The notes: generated by a model from the sequence alone, not told the origin. A stretch of DNA of 40,127 nt from Candidatus Zipacnadia bacterium (GCA_029820995.1 JALGUG010000007.1:1-40127), one strand, 5' to 3'. Numbered from the stretch's first letter, positions 8,501 to 17,503 are shown. Program-made: numbers and translations.

Positions 8501-9378
8501 CCGATCCCGATTTCGTCATCGAATGCCCGACCTACCAGGACATCAACCGCCCGGAGGTGCAGGAACTGATCGTGCGGGCGAGCCGCGACCTGGGGCTACC
8601 CGCGGACCTGAGCTTCGGCCGCGCCGCGACGCCTCCGCCCTTGTTGGTTATTCGCAAGCCTGCCGATTTGAAAAGGGCCGACAAGCTGCGCACGGTGACT
8701 GCGAACTGTTGGTCGCGATACCTGCGCGGCGACAACGGCCGAACGTGCCTGGCATGGGTCCGGCCCAAACGGGGCACGCGCGCCCAGGTGAAGCTCGTCC
8801 TGCCGCCCGGCGCCTACCTGGCCCAGTGGATCAGCCTCCGAACCGGTGAGGTTGTGGGGACCCGAAGGGTCATAGGAGGACGGAAGCTGAAGCTCTCGGC
8901 GCCGGAGGCCGAGGAGCTCTTGCTCTACGTGCGCCCGGCGCCGACGCGAGAGGTATCGCTGCGGGGCGTGGTCCTGGCGGGCCGGGGCCGGGAGCCGTGC
9001 AGCGCGGTGCTGGTGGGACCGAATGCGGTCCCGCTGGGAATGGTCGCCGGCTACGAGACGCCGGTGCTGGCTTACATGGAGCTCAAGCGTCTGACGCGTG
9101 AGGTGTTCCGCGCCTGCGGCGTTCAGCCGCCTGTCTGGACGCCTCAGGAGTTCGACGAGCAGCTCTGCCGCAAGCGGAATGTCATTCTCGCCGGCGGGCC
9201 GGAGATCAACGACATCACCGCCGAGTACCTCCAGTCGGGCGGCAAGCTGCTGCACCTCGGCGAAGCCGCGCCCAGCCCCTGGGGAGGGAAGCGAAAGGTT
9301 ATCTACGTTCCCGGCACGAGCGAAGCGGAGCTCGCCGCGGCGGTCAGGGACCTCACAAGGGAACTGGTGGTGAGATAG
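5581..9378 (+). CDS. Large secreted multidomain glycoside hydrolase, clan GH-A-like
   Basis: 1265 residues. A signal peptide spans about 1-19 (ending AAVCQ). Residues about 20-185 look like a CBM11/CIA30-type jelly roll ('WQSGVEGWNCNW...', '...NGWQEITIPYAEF'). Several beta-rich domains follow, then a TIM barrel from about 680 to 970 beginning 'YDDGTPIFPVGIGEG', typical of cellulase-like clan-A enzymes. The acid/base is probably E812 in WGVCNEPAG and the nucleophile E900 in AMLNEFDMP; their order and 88-residue distance fit a retaining clan-A hydrolase. A beta domain and a Rossmann-like C-terminal region ('RNVILAGGPEINDI') close the protein. The substrate is unknown; a plant or algal beta-glycan is plausible. 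GAGGTGGAG precedes the ATG. Confidence 0.78.
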   Translation: MRTATLMAALILVPVAAVCQTVPIEQWQSGVEGWNCNWSDRAQGRPPLVKIESAQSPDAGPGALLTFAAADGTRSWASCLRKVNGAALAKAQTNALKLRLRLQSSRPRVLRVLFYSQQANKVFKRDVLLLPNGWQEITIPYAEFQPKHGGRLRFVPAEIDTLSLVQEGGWPEWSVLLGPIAAVRVTQQQPEVTGREFRALKLPAGDFDVEREAAKARFVPWSKGPAQVGEVPFSLTDRPLPQAGASQRKLAALGRGQVQALHFLHFAAGEPAPGTVIASYVVRYADGDTVALPVTFGENVGSFLWSEKSNAPVLQHGSRYARERAVKAYLMTWVNPKRYRPIKAISVWALEPEALLVTAAITAQGEDLGEVGEALEPALRAEIAPGPHYDRERGEWWAIGDVITVVVHVGDTSLPQGRATVELGREVPRPGADVALGESAGPMRRKTKWRAALTQRVPLGAKRRKSSFDLTMTVPAGTEPGEYQVRVKIEAGTEKHLLRPRRRVLLDDRLTVVSFVDVGGPLDEESLGAEFRPGKRTTFDGARVRPLVAPWPKKFPAYGSEGPGRPGHLADFKVGVQPGERNLLSVALGRAGFGTIRVNGKLGTVYLGPGWVIGTVVIDRPATEQATVCVADTGTPVVDWIAVHTGPGVEIPRRIWAWNEPIRDSFVRVSADGRYLVYDDGTPIFPVGIGEGCGFPPQYQLYSYEKDNFEEYCRKISPFINCTLRHLWPAVITPAQGKIDQQQIRVIDDKMARLKKYGIYGIWDTTDHIRKDWPPSFSPQSDDLSWQLWWTDYLAERYRDERHILSWGVCNEPAGMGGTPEQQHQWHRAIAERLKATDANHLVGADTWLNIPREVESVQKLATEPALDWIALHPYKPLEYALVAYKFAASWPGKPAMLNEFDMPRDGWDPLRDAPYHAGYHADNDTYLARFMHALLDLQACTQPWYMSFTPETLDCLGLVQRVTEQIDWSTLRPDPDFVIECPTYQDINRPEVQELIVRASRDLGLPADLSFGRAATPPPLLVIRKPADLKRADKLRTVTANCWSRYLRGDNGRTCLAWVRPKRGTRAQVKLVLPPGAYLAQWISLRTGEVVGTRRVIGGRKLKLSAPEAEELLLYVRPAPTREVSLRGVVLAGRGREPCSAVLVGPNAVPLGMVAGYETPVLAYMELKRLTREVFRACGVQPPVWTPQEFDEQLCRKRNVILAGGPEINDITAEYLQSGGKLLHLGEAAPSPWGGKRKVIYVPGTSEAELAAAVRDLTRELVVR

Positions 9379-9382
9379 CGGC

Positions 9383-12052
9383 TCAGCCCGAGGGCCCGGG
9401 GCGGCGCGCAGCCAGGCGGCGGAGGGCGTCCATTTCGGTGCGCGCCGCGTCAACGAGGCTGCTGTCGGGGTGCTCATCGGCCAAAGCGGCCAGCAGCTCC
9501 TGGGCGCCTTTGAAGTTCCCCATCCCATAGCCCAGCACGCGTGCCGCCCGCAGCAGCGCTTGGGGGAGGGCCGGGCTCCGGGGGAAGCGCCGGGCCATCT
9601 CCCGGTACACCTCCACCGCGCCCCGCAGGTCTCCGCGCTGCTCTCGCTTCTGAGCCAGCAGCACGAGGGCGTCATCGGCCAGGGGCGAGCCGGACTGCTC
9701 GGCCAATTTCCGCGCGGCTGCTTCCCCCGCCTCAACGTCGCCGCGGTCGAGCGCCACCAGAGCCTCCACGTATTGGCGCGCCGCCAGGGGATCCAGCAAG
9801 AAGTCCACGTTCAGAAGCTGCAGCCGCTCCAGGGCCTCGTTGCAGTAGTCGCTGTCGGCATAGCGCTCGGCAAAGGCGCTGAACTGCGCCTTGGCTGCCG
9901 GAAAGTCGGCGCGGCGCAGGGCGATCTCGGCCAGTTGAAACTGAGCGTAATCCGCGCCGGGCAGCGGGCGGCTGGGCAGCCCGGTCAAGCTTGTTCCCCG
10001 CCTCAGCAGCAACGCGCCCGGCGGGAGGCCGCGCAGAACCTGCGGCGAGCCGGGAAGCGGGATGGGATTGGCGCCCGGCTCCAGCATCTGCTGGTAGCCT
10101 GCTTGGGCCTGATCCCATTCGGCCCGGAAGAAGTGCAGGTCCGCCAGACCTCGCCGGGCATACTCGGCTGCGATCCCACCGGCCCGGCCAAGCCGCTGGA
10201 ACAGCTCTTGGGCCAAGTCGAGCTGCTTGGTGTGCAGGAGATACACATCCCCCAGGAAGACCAGGATCTCCTGTTCCTGCGCCGCACCCCGGGCCGATTT
10301 CAGCGCCTGAAGCGCCGCCTTGGCCGCCTCGGCCCAGCGCCCCAACTGTCCCAGACAGGCGGCGCGGCCGGTCAAGGCGCGGAAGCGAACAGGGCCATCG
10401 GGCTGCGCCTCGGCGGCGCGAGCGTAGAGGCTTTCGGCCGTCTGGTAGTCACAGTCGCTCGCCAGGCGCCCGGCAATTTCGATGGTCCATTGCGGGTCGG
10501 TGGTGCCGCCAGGGGTCTGCAGGACCTGGAGCGCCTCGGATAAGCGCCCGCCCGCGGCGTACTCCTGAGCGAGGAAGTTCAGCAGCTCGCGGCTTGCCGG
10601 AGCCTGTCGTCGCGCTCGTTCGGCCTGCTGCAACACCAGCTCGCGCTGTCCGCCCTCGCCGGCCAGCCGACGCAGTTCGCTCCGGCACCACACTGCCTCG
10701 GCTCCCCCGGCCACCAGTGCCTTCAGGTACTCCTCGACGGCGGCGGCGTAGTCGCCCAGTCCCTCCTGCGCCCGTCCTGCTTCCCGGCACAGAATGCTGT
10801 CCTCTTGGCGCGCAGCCCGTGTCTGTCGGCAGATACCCAAGGCCTCCCGATTCAGTGAATGACTACTCAGCAGTTGGCACAGCCGCCGGGCCGCTTCGAG
10901 GTTCCCGGGCCGGTACTGAGTCGCCCTCTGCCACGCTTCGAGGGCTCGGGCGCCGTCGCCGCGATCCGCATAGGCCTCGCCGAGCATTCGGGCCGTACCG
11001 GCATTCTCCGGCTCGAGCTCCAGTGCGCGGGCCAGGGCCGCCACGGCGCGGTCATAGTCGCCCGCCTCGCGCCATCTCCAGCCCGCCTGGACCAGCGTGC
11101 GCGCGCTTTCCGGCTGAGCCGCCGCCCAGCGGGCATACGCCTCCGCCGCCTCGCGCTGCTGCCCGTTCCACAGCAGCACGTCCGCCAACCAGCGCTGCGC
11201 CCATGAGCCCGCCCCCGCGGCTTTGGCCTGACGACGCAGGTCGCCGACCAGATCCGTGAGGCTGCCCCGGTTCTTGTGCAGGTCATACAACAGCCGCAGC
11301 GCATTCTGGTCCTCGGGCTTGCGCGCCAGTTGCGTTTGACACAGCGCCATGGCCCCCGCCAGATCGCCGCGGCGGCGTCGCAGGTCCACCAGAACGCCGA
11401 ACAGGTCCGACAGGTCCAGCCCGGCCTGGGCTTGCGTCTTGATCAGGTCCTCCGCCAGGTTGGGGGTGCTGAGCGCGATGTACACCTGTGCCAGGTCGCG
11501 CACCACTTGCGTCCGCTCGGAGGGCTGGAGGTCCTCTTTGAGCAGCCCTTCGTAGATGCTCGCCGCCCGGCGGAGGTCGCCGCCGCGTCTCCGGCAAGCG
11601 CGCGCGATCTGCAACTGAACGGCCCGCCGCCGGCGTCCCTTCAGCGGAATGCGCTTGAGCAGCTCCTCCAAGGTGGTCACCGCCTGCCGGACATCGCCGG
11701 CCCACAGGTGGATGGTGGCAATCTGTTGCAGGGCCATCTCCAGCTCGGAGATTCGCTGCGTGCGTTGCGCCACTTCCAAGAAGCTCTGCAGCGCCTCAGC
11801 CCGGCGGCCCGCCTGCATGTACAGGAAGCCGAGATTCAACTGGATCTGCACCAGTTCGGTGTCGGAGCGGCACAGCTTGGCGGCCTGGCGGAAGGTCGCG
11901 ATAGCGTCCTCAACCTTCCCCTGGTTCCGGAGCTCCTGGCCGCGTGCTAATAGCTCGGGCAAAGTGGCGTCCGCGGCCAAGGAGACCGCCGATACGACGC
12001 CGGACAGGATCGCCGTCAATAGGCAGCACAAGATGAACCGCAGGGATTTCAT
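9383..12052 (-). CDS. Exported tetratricopeptide-repeat protein
   Basis: 889 residues. A signal peptide covers about 1-27 (hydrophobic run, then AVSLAADA). Nearly the whole mature protein is alpha-helical TPR-type repeats, for example 'GKVEDAIATFRQAAKL', 'AGRRAEALQSFLEVAQ', 'YDRAVAALARALELEPENA' and 'GDGARALEAWQRATQYRPGN', with some less regular units after residue 450. TPRs are protein-interaction scaffolds; in the periplasm they often serve envelope assembly or polysaccharide export. Its ATG overlaps the stop of the upstream DUF4175 gene by four bases, so the two are translationally coupled and their products probably act together. It ends four bases from the convergent hydrolase gene. Confidence 0.85.
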   Translation of the reverse strand: MKSLRFILCCLLTAILSGVVSAVSLAADATLPELLARGQELRNQGKVEDAIATFRQAAKLCRSDTELVQIQLNLGFLYMQAGRRAEALQSFLEVAQRTQRISELEMALQQIATIHLWAGDVRQAVTTLEELLKRIPLKGRRRRAVQLQIARACRRRGGDLRRAASIYEGLLKEDLQPSERTQVVRDLAQVYIALSTPNLAEDLIKTQAQAGLDLSDLFGVLVDLRRRRGDLAGAMALCQTQLARKPEDQNALRLLYDLHKNRGSLTDLVGDLRRQAKAAGAGSWAQRWLADVLLWNGQQREAAEAYARWAAAQPESARTLVQAGWRWREAGDYDRAVAALARALELEPENAGTARMLGEAYADRGDGARALEAWQRATQYRPGNLEAARRLCQLLSSHSLNREALGICRQTRAARQEDSILCREAGRAQEGLGDYAAAVEEYLKALVAGGAEAVWCRSELRRLAGEGGQRELVLQQAERARRQAPASRELLNFLAQEYAAGGRLSEALQVLQTPGGTTDPQWTIEIAGRLASDCDYQTAESLYARAAEAQPDGPVRFRALTGRAACLGQLGRWAEAAKAALQALKSARGAAQEQEILVFLGDVYLLHTKQLDLAQELFQRLGRAGGIAAEYARRGLADLHFFRAEWDQAQAGYQQMLEPGANPIPLPGSPQVLRGLPPGALLLRRGTSLTGLPSRPLPGADYAQFQLAEIALRRADFPAAKAQFSAFAERYADSDYCNEALERLQLLNVDFLLDPLAARQYVEALVALDRGDVEAGEAAARKLAEQSGSPLADDALVLLAQKREQRGDLRGAVEVYREMARRFPRSPALPQALLRAARVLGYGMGNFKGAQELLAALADEHPDSSLVDAARTEMDALRRLAARRPGPSG

Positions 12053-15000
12053 TCGCGTGCGCCCTGGGTGGCCAGTGCGCGGAAGTAGCCGCGTACCAGG
12101 TTTTCGAAGTCGAGCGGCAGGGGCTCGTCGGGCAGCGTGGTTGGGATCTGGACCTTGGGCGGGGCGCCGGTCTGCTCGGCCGTGAGCCGGGGAGGGCTGG
12201 GCGGGGTGCGGTACGGGCGCGGGCGCTCGGCCTTGCGCTCATGGTGGCGCTGCTCCTTCTCGTGGATCGAGCGCTGAGCGTCGAGCATCCGGTGGACGAT
12301 GTCCTCCTGCAGCCGGAGCGTGCGTTGCTGCAGGCGGTCCTGTTTCAGATCGTCCTCCACGTCCTCCATCTGTCCCGGTACCTCGCCCAATTGATCGGCG
12401 AGCGACTGCCCCGGCCCGGTGCCGAGGAGCTGGTTGAGAGCCTGTCGGATCGCCTCCTGCAGGCCGGCCAGCTCCCCTGTGCTCAGGCCGCCCGGCCGAC
12501 TCTGTCGCTTGCCGGCGGCCTGTTGGCGCGTCTGAGCGTTCAGCTCCCGTTGGCGCTGGGCCAATGATCGCAGCAGTTGCAGTAGCTCTCCGCGAGCCAT
12601 CTGCTGTGCCTCCTGGCCGGCTTGTCCGACCTGGGCCAGCAACCGCCGCGCGGTGCGGTTGAGCTCGGCCAGGGCCGCCTCCTGGCGTTGAGTGGCCCGC
12701 CAGGAGGCGCCGCCGCGGATCTCGCGACTGGCCTGGGCCATTTGCTCGGCCAGGTCCTCCGTGGCGCGCGCCATTGCCGGGTCCAGCAGCTCCGTCTCAT
12801 GTGACAGCTCTCGTAGTGCTTTAGCCAGCCGCCGGGTGCCCTCCGCGACCGCCTGCTGTCCCGCGGCGGCCTGCTCGGCCTGATCCTTCGCCTCGGCCGA
12901 GAGCGCACCGGTGCGGCGACCGGGCAAGAGCGGCTGACGCGGCGCCAGGTCCTTCGTGCGCTGCAGCGCCCTCTCTTGCTCGCGCGAGAGGGCCAAGGAT
13001 TCGCGCGTCAATCGGGACAGTCCCTCCATCAGCTTGCGGCGCTGCGCCCCGGTCAGGTCGGCCAGCGCCTGATTGAGCCTCGCCGCGGCCTGGCGCAGTT
13101 GCGATAGCGCCGTCTGCTGTGCCGGGGCGGCCTGTGAGGCGCGGCCTTGCTGCAGTTGCTCCGCCGCTTGCTGCATCGGCGCCGACGCGGGCTGCCGCTC
13201 CAGCTCGGCCGCCAGCTTGCTCAGTTCCTCCGCCGAGGGCGCCTGCTGAGCCTCGCTCTCGTGGGCCAGTGCCTTGCTCTCTTGCTCCAGGAACTGCGCC
13301 TGATCCCTCAGAGACCGCTGTTGCTGTGCTTGCTGCCGGAGCTCGCTCTCTTGGGTGCTCTCGGGCTTCTGCTCGGCCGCCTGGCGCCGCTCGTTGAGCT
13401 TCTGCTGCTCGGCGGCCGTCTGCTCGGCAAGCTGTGCGGCGCGGGCCAGGCGCTGCTCGAGTTGCAGTCGCTTCAGCAGCGAGATGGCTTGGTCGAGCCG
13501 CTCCAGCAGGTCCTCCTGCGACGCGCGGGCCTCCTCGGTGGCCTGCTTGAGCTGCTGAGGCTCCTGCTGCCGCAGCGCCTCGGCGACCCGCTCCAGCGCC
13601 TCCCGCAGCTCGCCCTGAATCGTCTCGCGAAGCAGATTGTGGATCTCGCTCAGTTTCTCCCGGGCCGCCTCGCTCAGTCGCCCGCCCTGTTCCAGCTCTC
13701 GTTCGGTGTTGCCGAGCGCGTGGTCGAGCCGCTCACCCAGCCGCTGGAGCTCCTTCTGCGCCTCGGCCAGTTGCGCGAGGCGGCGCTCCCGTGCGGCCGC
13801 GTTGCTTTCCTGTTCGGCGGCTCGCCGGAGCTCTTCCAGGCGGCGGCCCAGCTCCTCGGCTTCCTGGCGCAGGCGGTCGAGGGCCTCGCGCTCGGCTTGC
13901 TCGGCTGCTCGTACCTGCTGCTCGAGCTGCACCGGCGAAGGCTTGCTCAGCTCAATGCTGTACGTGCGAGACGAGGCCGTCTTGGGGCCCGAGACCGCGT
14001 CGTTGTCGGCCACCAGCGCACGATACAGGAGCGTCTCGCCGGGCTTGAGCTGCAGAGGGGTCAGATCCCAGGATAGGGCGGCGCGCACCTCGCGGCCCGG
14101 CCGGCAGGGCACCTCCTGGCGCTGCCAGTGGCCCGCCACGCCGCGCCGGTAGGCGAGTTCGACACGCGAGATTGCGAAATCGTCCGAGGCGGTCAAGGCG
14201 ACCTTCAGTGGCTTGACCTCGGTCCACTGGAGGTCCTTGCCCGGCTGGAGAATGGTGACGGAGGGCGACGCATCGGGGACGATTGTGATCCGGCAGTCAG
14301 GGCTGAGCAGCTCGGCGTCACCGCGCGAAACGCGCAGTGTTAGGACCGCCGACTGCCGCAGAACGGTCTCAGCGGTTAGAACGCCGTCCTCGACCTTGGC
14401 CGCCACGGATCGGGGCTGCTCCTCGCCCGGGAGCCGCTGCAGGAGCTCGGCGTGGAGCGGCGCCTCACTCCCGGCCTCTCTCCTTGGGGTCGTTCCGACT
14501 GCTTGAGCAGAGCGAAGCAAGGACGACTCGGTCCGGGCGCGCACCACCGCCCGGGAGCCGCGCAAGGCCCGCACCTCCGGGGGCCAAGACGGGAACTGCT
14601 CCGCGGGGAGACCCGTGTATGCGGGCGGACGGATCTCAAGCGTCAGATCGAAGAGCCTAACGGTCGCTCCCTGGGTTACGGGCGGGTGACGGGGCCGTTG
14701 GAGGGGGGCCGTGGCCGCCGGCGCGGCAGCCGGTGGCAGCGCGACCAGGAAGGCGCACCCGATGACTGAGGCCAAAGCGATGTATCCGGAGCGCAGCACC
14801 GGCGCCCAATCCACCACGCGATCCAGCGCCACGCCCTCCAGGGCACGCACTGCATCCGCTCGGGCCGCCTGGACCAGGCCGGGCGAGAAGGCCGCGAAGT
14901 CCAGGCCCACGGGCGTGTCGTCTACGGCCGAGGCGACTCGGTCTTCCAGCGACGGGAAGCGCCTCTCGACACGCAGGGCAATCTCGAACAGCCGAGGGTA

Positions 15001-15291
15001 GCGCAGCAGCATGAACACCAGCCGCGCCAGACCGATCCCGGCCGCTCCAGCGGCACACAGTAGCGCGAGACTGCGCTCCAGACCGGCCACACTCGGCCAG
15101 AGCGAGCCGGCCAAGCCCAGGGCACTCAGCCACACTGCCAGCAGCGTCGCAGCCAGCACGAGCGTCTGCCAGGCGCGCGCCCAGAGCAACTCGCGGCGCA
15201 CACCCCGGAGGTGGCGCCGCAAGATGTCAAGCGGCTCGGAGGCAACTCGCTGGGATCGCACAGAGGGGGCGCTCGTGGTCACAGCCGCCAC
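12049..15291 (-). CDS. DUF4175-type membrane protein with long coiled coil
   Basis: 1080 residues. Transmembrane helices lie at about 42-64, 72-97 and 168-186. The 'FPSLEDRVASAVDD' stretch after the second helix is typical of the DUF4175 family. A beta-rich extracytoplasmic region (about 200-450) follows, then some 500 residues of Glu/Gln/Arg/Ala-rich heptad-like coiled coil (about 455-960), and a proline-rich charged C-terminus. DUF4175 proteins are uncharacterised; in planctomycete-like bacteria they often occur near MoxR/VWA or TPR genes, which is general recollection. No MoxR ATPase is present here. A GTG start at 15291 is used, though the beginning could lie a few codons downstream. It sits 24 bases after the parvulin gene. 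Confidence 0.78.
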   Translation of the reverse strand: MAAVTTSAPSVRSQRVASEPLDILRRHLRGVRRELLWARAWQTLVLAATLLAVWLSALGLAGSLWPSVAGLERSLALLCAAGAAGIGLARLVFMLLRYPRLFEIALRVERRFPSLEDRVASAVDDTPVGLDFAAFSPGLVQAARADAVRALEGVALDRVVDWAPVLRSGYIALASVIGCAFLVALPPAAAPAATAPLQRPRHPPVTQGATVRLFDLTLEIRPPAYTGLPAEQFPSWPPEVRALRGSRAVVRARTESSLLRSAQAVGTTPRREAGSEAPLHAELLQRLPGEEQPRSVAAKVEDGVLTAETVLRQSAVLTLRVSRGDAELLSPDCRITIVPDASPSVTILQPGKDLQWTEVKPLKVALTASDDFAISRVELAYRRGVAGHWQRQEVPCRPGREVRAALSWDLTPLQLKPGETLLYRALVADNDAVSGPKTASSRTYSIELSKPSPVQLEQQVRAAEQAEREALDRLRQEAEELGRRLEELRRAAEQESNAAARERRLAQLAEAQKELQRLGERLDHALGNTERELEQGGRLSEAAREKLSEIHNLLRETIQGELREALERVAEALRQQEPQQLKQATEEARASQEDLLERLDQAISLLKRLQLEQRLARAAQLAEQTAAEQQKLNERRQAAEQKPESTQESELRQQAQQQRSLRDQAQFLEQESKALAHESEAQQAPSAEELSKLAAELERQPASAPMQQAAEQLQQGRASQAAPAQQTALSQLRQAAARLNQALADLTGAQRRKLMEGLSRLTRESLALSREQERALQRTKDLAPRQPLLPGRRTGALSAEAKDQAEQAAAGQQAVAEGTRRLAKALRELSHETELLDPAMARATEDLAEQMAQASREIRGGASWRATQRQEAALAELNRTARRLLAQVGQAGQEAQQMARGELLQLLRSLAQRQRELNAQTRQQAAGKRQSRPGGLSTGELAGLQEAIRQALNQLLGTGPGQSLADQLGEVPGQMEDVEDDLKQDRLQQRTLRLQEDIVHRMLDAQRSIHEKEQRHHERKAERPRPYRTPPSPPRLTAEQTGAPPKVQIPTTLPDEPLPLDFENLVRGYFRALATQGARE

Positions 15292-15315
15292 ACTCCCCGC
15301 ACCGGGCGTGGAGCT

Positions 15316-16230
15316 CTACGGCGTCGCCTTGACTGTCGGCGCAATCTCGAACTCACCAAAGCGCTCAATCCGAGCCTTGTCCTTTTGCTCCTGGTACCAG
15401 GCCGTCATCTGCTGCCGCAGCTTGAGGTTGTATATGTCCTGCCTGATCTTATCCTTGAGCTCATCGAAGTTGGCCTCGTGGGCCGGCTTGATGTCGTCCA
15501 GCTTCACGATGTGCCACAGCTTCAACTCCGATTGGAAAGGCTCACTGATGTCCCCGATAGCCTTGAGCTTGAACGCAGCCCTTTGCAGCGGGCTCGCGCC
15601 CTTGAGGATATAGCCCAGATCGCCGCCCTGCTCCTTGGTCGTGGGATCGAGCGACTTCTCTCGGGCGATGTCTCCGAAGGTCTTCTCGCCGGCGACGATC
15701 TGCCGGCGAAGCTGCTTGATCTCTTCTTGCGTCTTCACGGCAATGTGGCTGACTCGCCGCGACTCGGGTCTGCGCAGCCGGTGGCGGTTGCGGTTGAAGA
15801 AGTCTTCGACCTCCTTGTCGTCCACCGTCACCCGGTCCTTCACCGCCTTCTCCATCAAGAGCGTGATCTCCACCCGCTCTTTGTAGACTTCCGGTGTCAG
15901 CTCTTGCCGCGCCAGCCACTGCTCCCATGACGGCCCTCCGGCCGCCAAGCGGGCTTTGTGAACTTTCTCGCGTTGCGCGTTGTAGCGTTGCTCCACCTCT
16001 TGGGCCGTCACCAGGATGTGCCGCTCTCGGGTCGCCTGGCGGACCACCATGTCGCCGATTAGTGTCTCCAGTTGGCGCCAACCCCAGCGCGCCTTCAGCG
16101 CCTTGTACAGGTCGGCCGCAGTGATCTTCTCACCATTTACGGCTGCGACCACCTCGCCCGGGTTCTGCGCCCAAGCGGCCGTACCGGCCCAGAGCGCCAC
16201 CGCAATCAGTGCTGCCACAACGGTCTTCAT
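15316..16230 (-). CDS. Peptidyl-prolyl cis-trans isomerase, parvulin/SurA-PrsA type, exported
   Basis: 304 residues. A signal peptide (about 1-21, ending AWAQ) is followed by a SurA_N/PrsA-like helical region ('VVAAVNGEKITAADLYKAL', '...TLIGDMVVRQATRERHI'). The parvulin domain lies at about 160-250, with HIAV at its first strand, 'FGDIAREKSLDPTTKEQGGDLGY' in the middle and 'IGDISEPFQSELKLWHIVKL' at its end. These are the standard landmarks of rotamase family enzymes. Such proteins fold or chaperone exported proteins. It lies between the CapA-like gene and the DUF4175 gene in one operon, so it may assist folding of the large envelope proteins encoded next to it. That is inference. Confidence 0.9.
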   Translation of the reverse strand: MKTVVAALIAVALWAGTAAWAQNPGEVVAAVNGEKITAADLYKALKARWGWRQLETLIGDMVVRQATRERHILVTAQEVEQRYNAQREKVHKARLAAGGPSWEQWLARQELTPEVYKERVEITLLMEKAVKDRVTVDDKEVEDFFNRNRHRLRRPESRRVSHIAVKTQEEIKQLRRQIVAGEKTFGDIAREKSLDPTTKEQGGDLGYILKGASPLQRAAFKLKAIGDISEPFQSELKLWHIVKLDDIKPAHEANFDELKDKIRQDIYNLKLRQQMTAWYQEQKDKARIERFGEFEIAPTVKATP

Positions 16231-16259
16231 GAAGGGCCTCCCTACGGATCGCCGTCATA

Positions 16260-17372
16260 TCATGTGCTGCCGGCTGCCAGTACGGGGCTGGGCTCCCTGG
16301 CCCCAGCTCGGACCACTGCTCGGCCCGCCTCGATAGCGACCGACGTCCCCAGCTCAGCCGACAGGTGCTTCAATCTAGTTAGAATGCTCCGGGCGCGGCC
16401 AGGTTCCGGTTCTTGTGGCGCCGTGGTGCGCAGGGGGATCCATAGCGGAGTGACCGTGACCTCCCAGCCACGCCCTTCTGCATACTTGAGTGCGAAGATT
16501 CCGCTCTCCATCCGCTCGCCCGCACGCTGGTCGAACACGAAGTTGCCCATGCTGTACAGGATCACGCCGCCCCGGTATGCTTCGATGCCCTGGAGCACGT
16601 GTGGATGGTGTCCCAGCACTACATCGGCGCCGGCGTTGATGGTGGCGTGCGCCAGCTCCCGCTGGCGTCGGGTGGGACGTTCGCGATACTCCTCACCCCA
16701 ATGATAGGACACGCAGAGCAGGTCGCAGTTGCGGCGCGCAGCCTCGATCTTCGCGGCGAGGGCCTTCAGGTCGTGGCCGACGCGGGAGTACGACGCGGCG
16801 AAGTCCAAATCGCAGAAGGCCATGAAGCCCACCCGCAGCCCGCGCGCGCAGAGCACGACGGGTTCCGAGGAGCGCTCGCGGTCGCGCGCGCAGCCGACGT
16901 ACTCGATACTGCGCGCTTCCAGCGTGTTCAGCGTCTCCAGGACACCGGCCCGGCCGGCGTCGAGCGCGTGGTTGTTGGCCAGCGAGACGACGTCGAAGCC
17001 GCCGTCCGCCAGCACGGCGGCCGTGGCGGGATCGGCACGAAACAGGCAGTTGGCCGCGTCGTGAGGGCCCCGGTGGGCCAGGGGACATTCCAGGTTGCAG
17101 AAGGTGAGATCGCCCTCGCGGAGCAGCTCGCGCACGTTCTGGAGGATGCTGCGCGCACCGTGAGCCTCAATGCGGCGGCCCACGGTTCGGTCCAGCATCA
17201 CATCGCCTACGGCAACGATTTCGATCTCTCGCGGCGGCGTGGGAAAGAGCTCGGCGATCACTGTCGCGCCCTCAAATCGCTGCTCCCAGCTCTGCCGGAG
17301 GCAGCCCGGCAGGACCAAGAACACAAGGGCCGCCATCGGGAGCAGCACAACTCGGCGCGCCGCCTGGGTCAT
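16260..17372 (-). CDS. CapA-family lipoprotein (poly-gamma-glutamate/capsule metallophosphatase-like)
   Basis: 370 residues from the ATG at 17372; the longer frame to 17624 adds 84 unconvincing residues and would include the promoter region. The N-terminus 'RRVVLLPMAALVFLVLPGC' is a lipoprotein signal with the lipidated Cys at 24. The CapA/PGA_cap domain follows: 'AVGDVMLDRTVG', 'FCNLECPLAHRG', 'SLANNHALDAG', 'VSYHWGEEY', 'LGHHPHVLQGIE' and 'YSMGNFVFDQ', which together form the metallophosphatase-like metal site. Family members act in poly-gamma-glutamate or capsule production or modification, although many are uncharacterised. It is the first gene of the operon that continues with the PPIase, DUF4175 and TPR genes. 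Confidence 0.88.
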   Translation of the reverse strand: MTQAARRVVLLPMAALVFLVLPGCLRQSWEQRFEGATVIAELFPTPPREIEIVAVGDVMLDRTVGRRIEAHGARSILQNVRELLREGDLTFCNLECPLAHRGPHDAANCLFRADPATAAVLADGGFDVVSLANNHALDAGRAGVLETLNTLEARSIEYVGCARDRERSSEPVVLCARGLRVGFMAFCDLDFAASYSRVGHDLKALAAKIEAARRNCDLLCVSYHWGEEYRERPTRRQRELAHATINAGADVVLGHHPHVLQGIEAYRGGVILYSMGNFVFDQRAGERMESGIFALKYAEGRGWEVTVTPLWIPLRTTAPQEPEPGRARSILTRLKHLSAELGTSVAIEAGRAVVRAGAREPSPVLAAGST

Positions 17373-17473
17373 GGTCAGAGCTTGTTGGTCGGCTTGGGGC
17401 CTGCAGCGCGGCCTCGACGTGCCCGGCCGCCCCCGGATTCCACACCGCGGCCGGGTCGGCCTACGTCCAACAG

Positions 17474-17503
17474 ATGATACGTGAAAACCGTGGCCCAAGT
17501 CAA
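17474..17503 (-). promoter_or_regulatory. Sigma-70-like promoter for the CapA-PPIase-DUF4175-TPR operon
   Basis: On the minus strand, TTGACT (plus positions 498-503 of the 17,000s) and TATCAT (474-479) are 18 bases apart. TATCAT matches the -10 consensus at five of six bases. The predicted start near 17467 gives a leader of about 95 bases before the CapA ATG. It lies in the 158-base gap after the Gfo/Idh gene, so the operon probably has its own transcription start. Confidence 0.58.
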
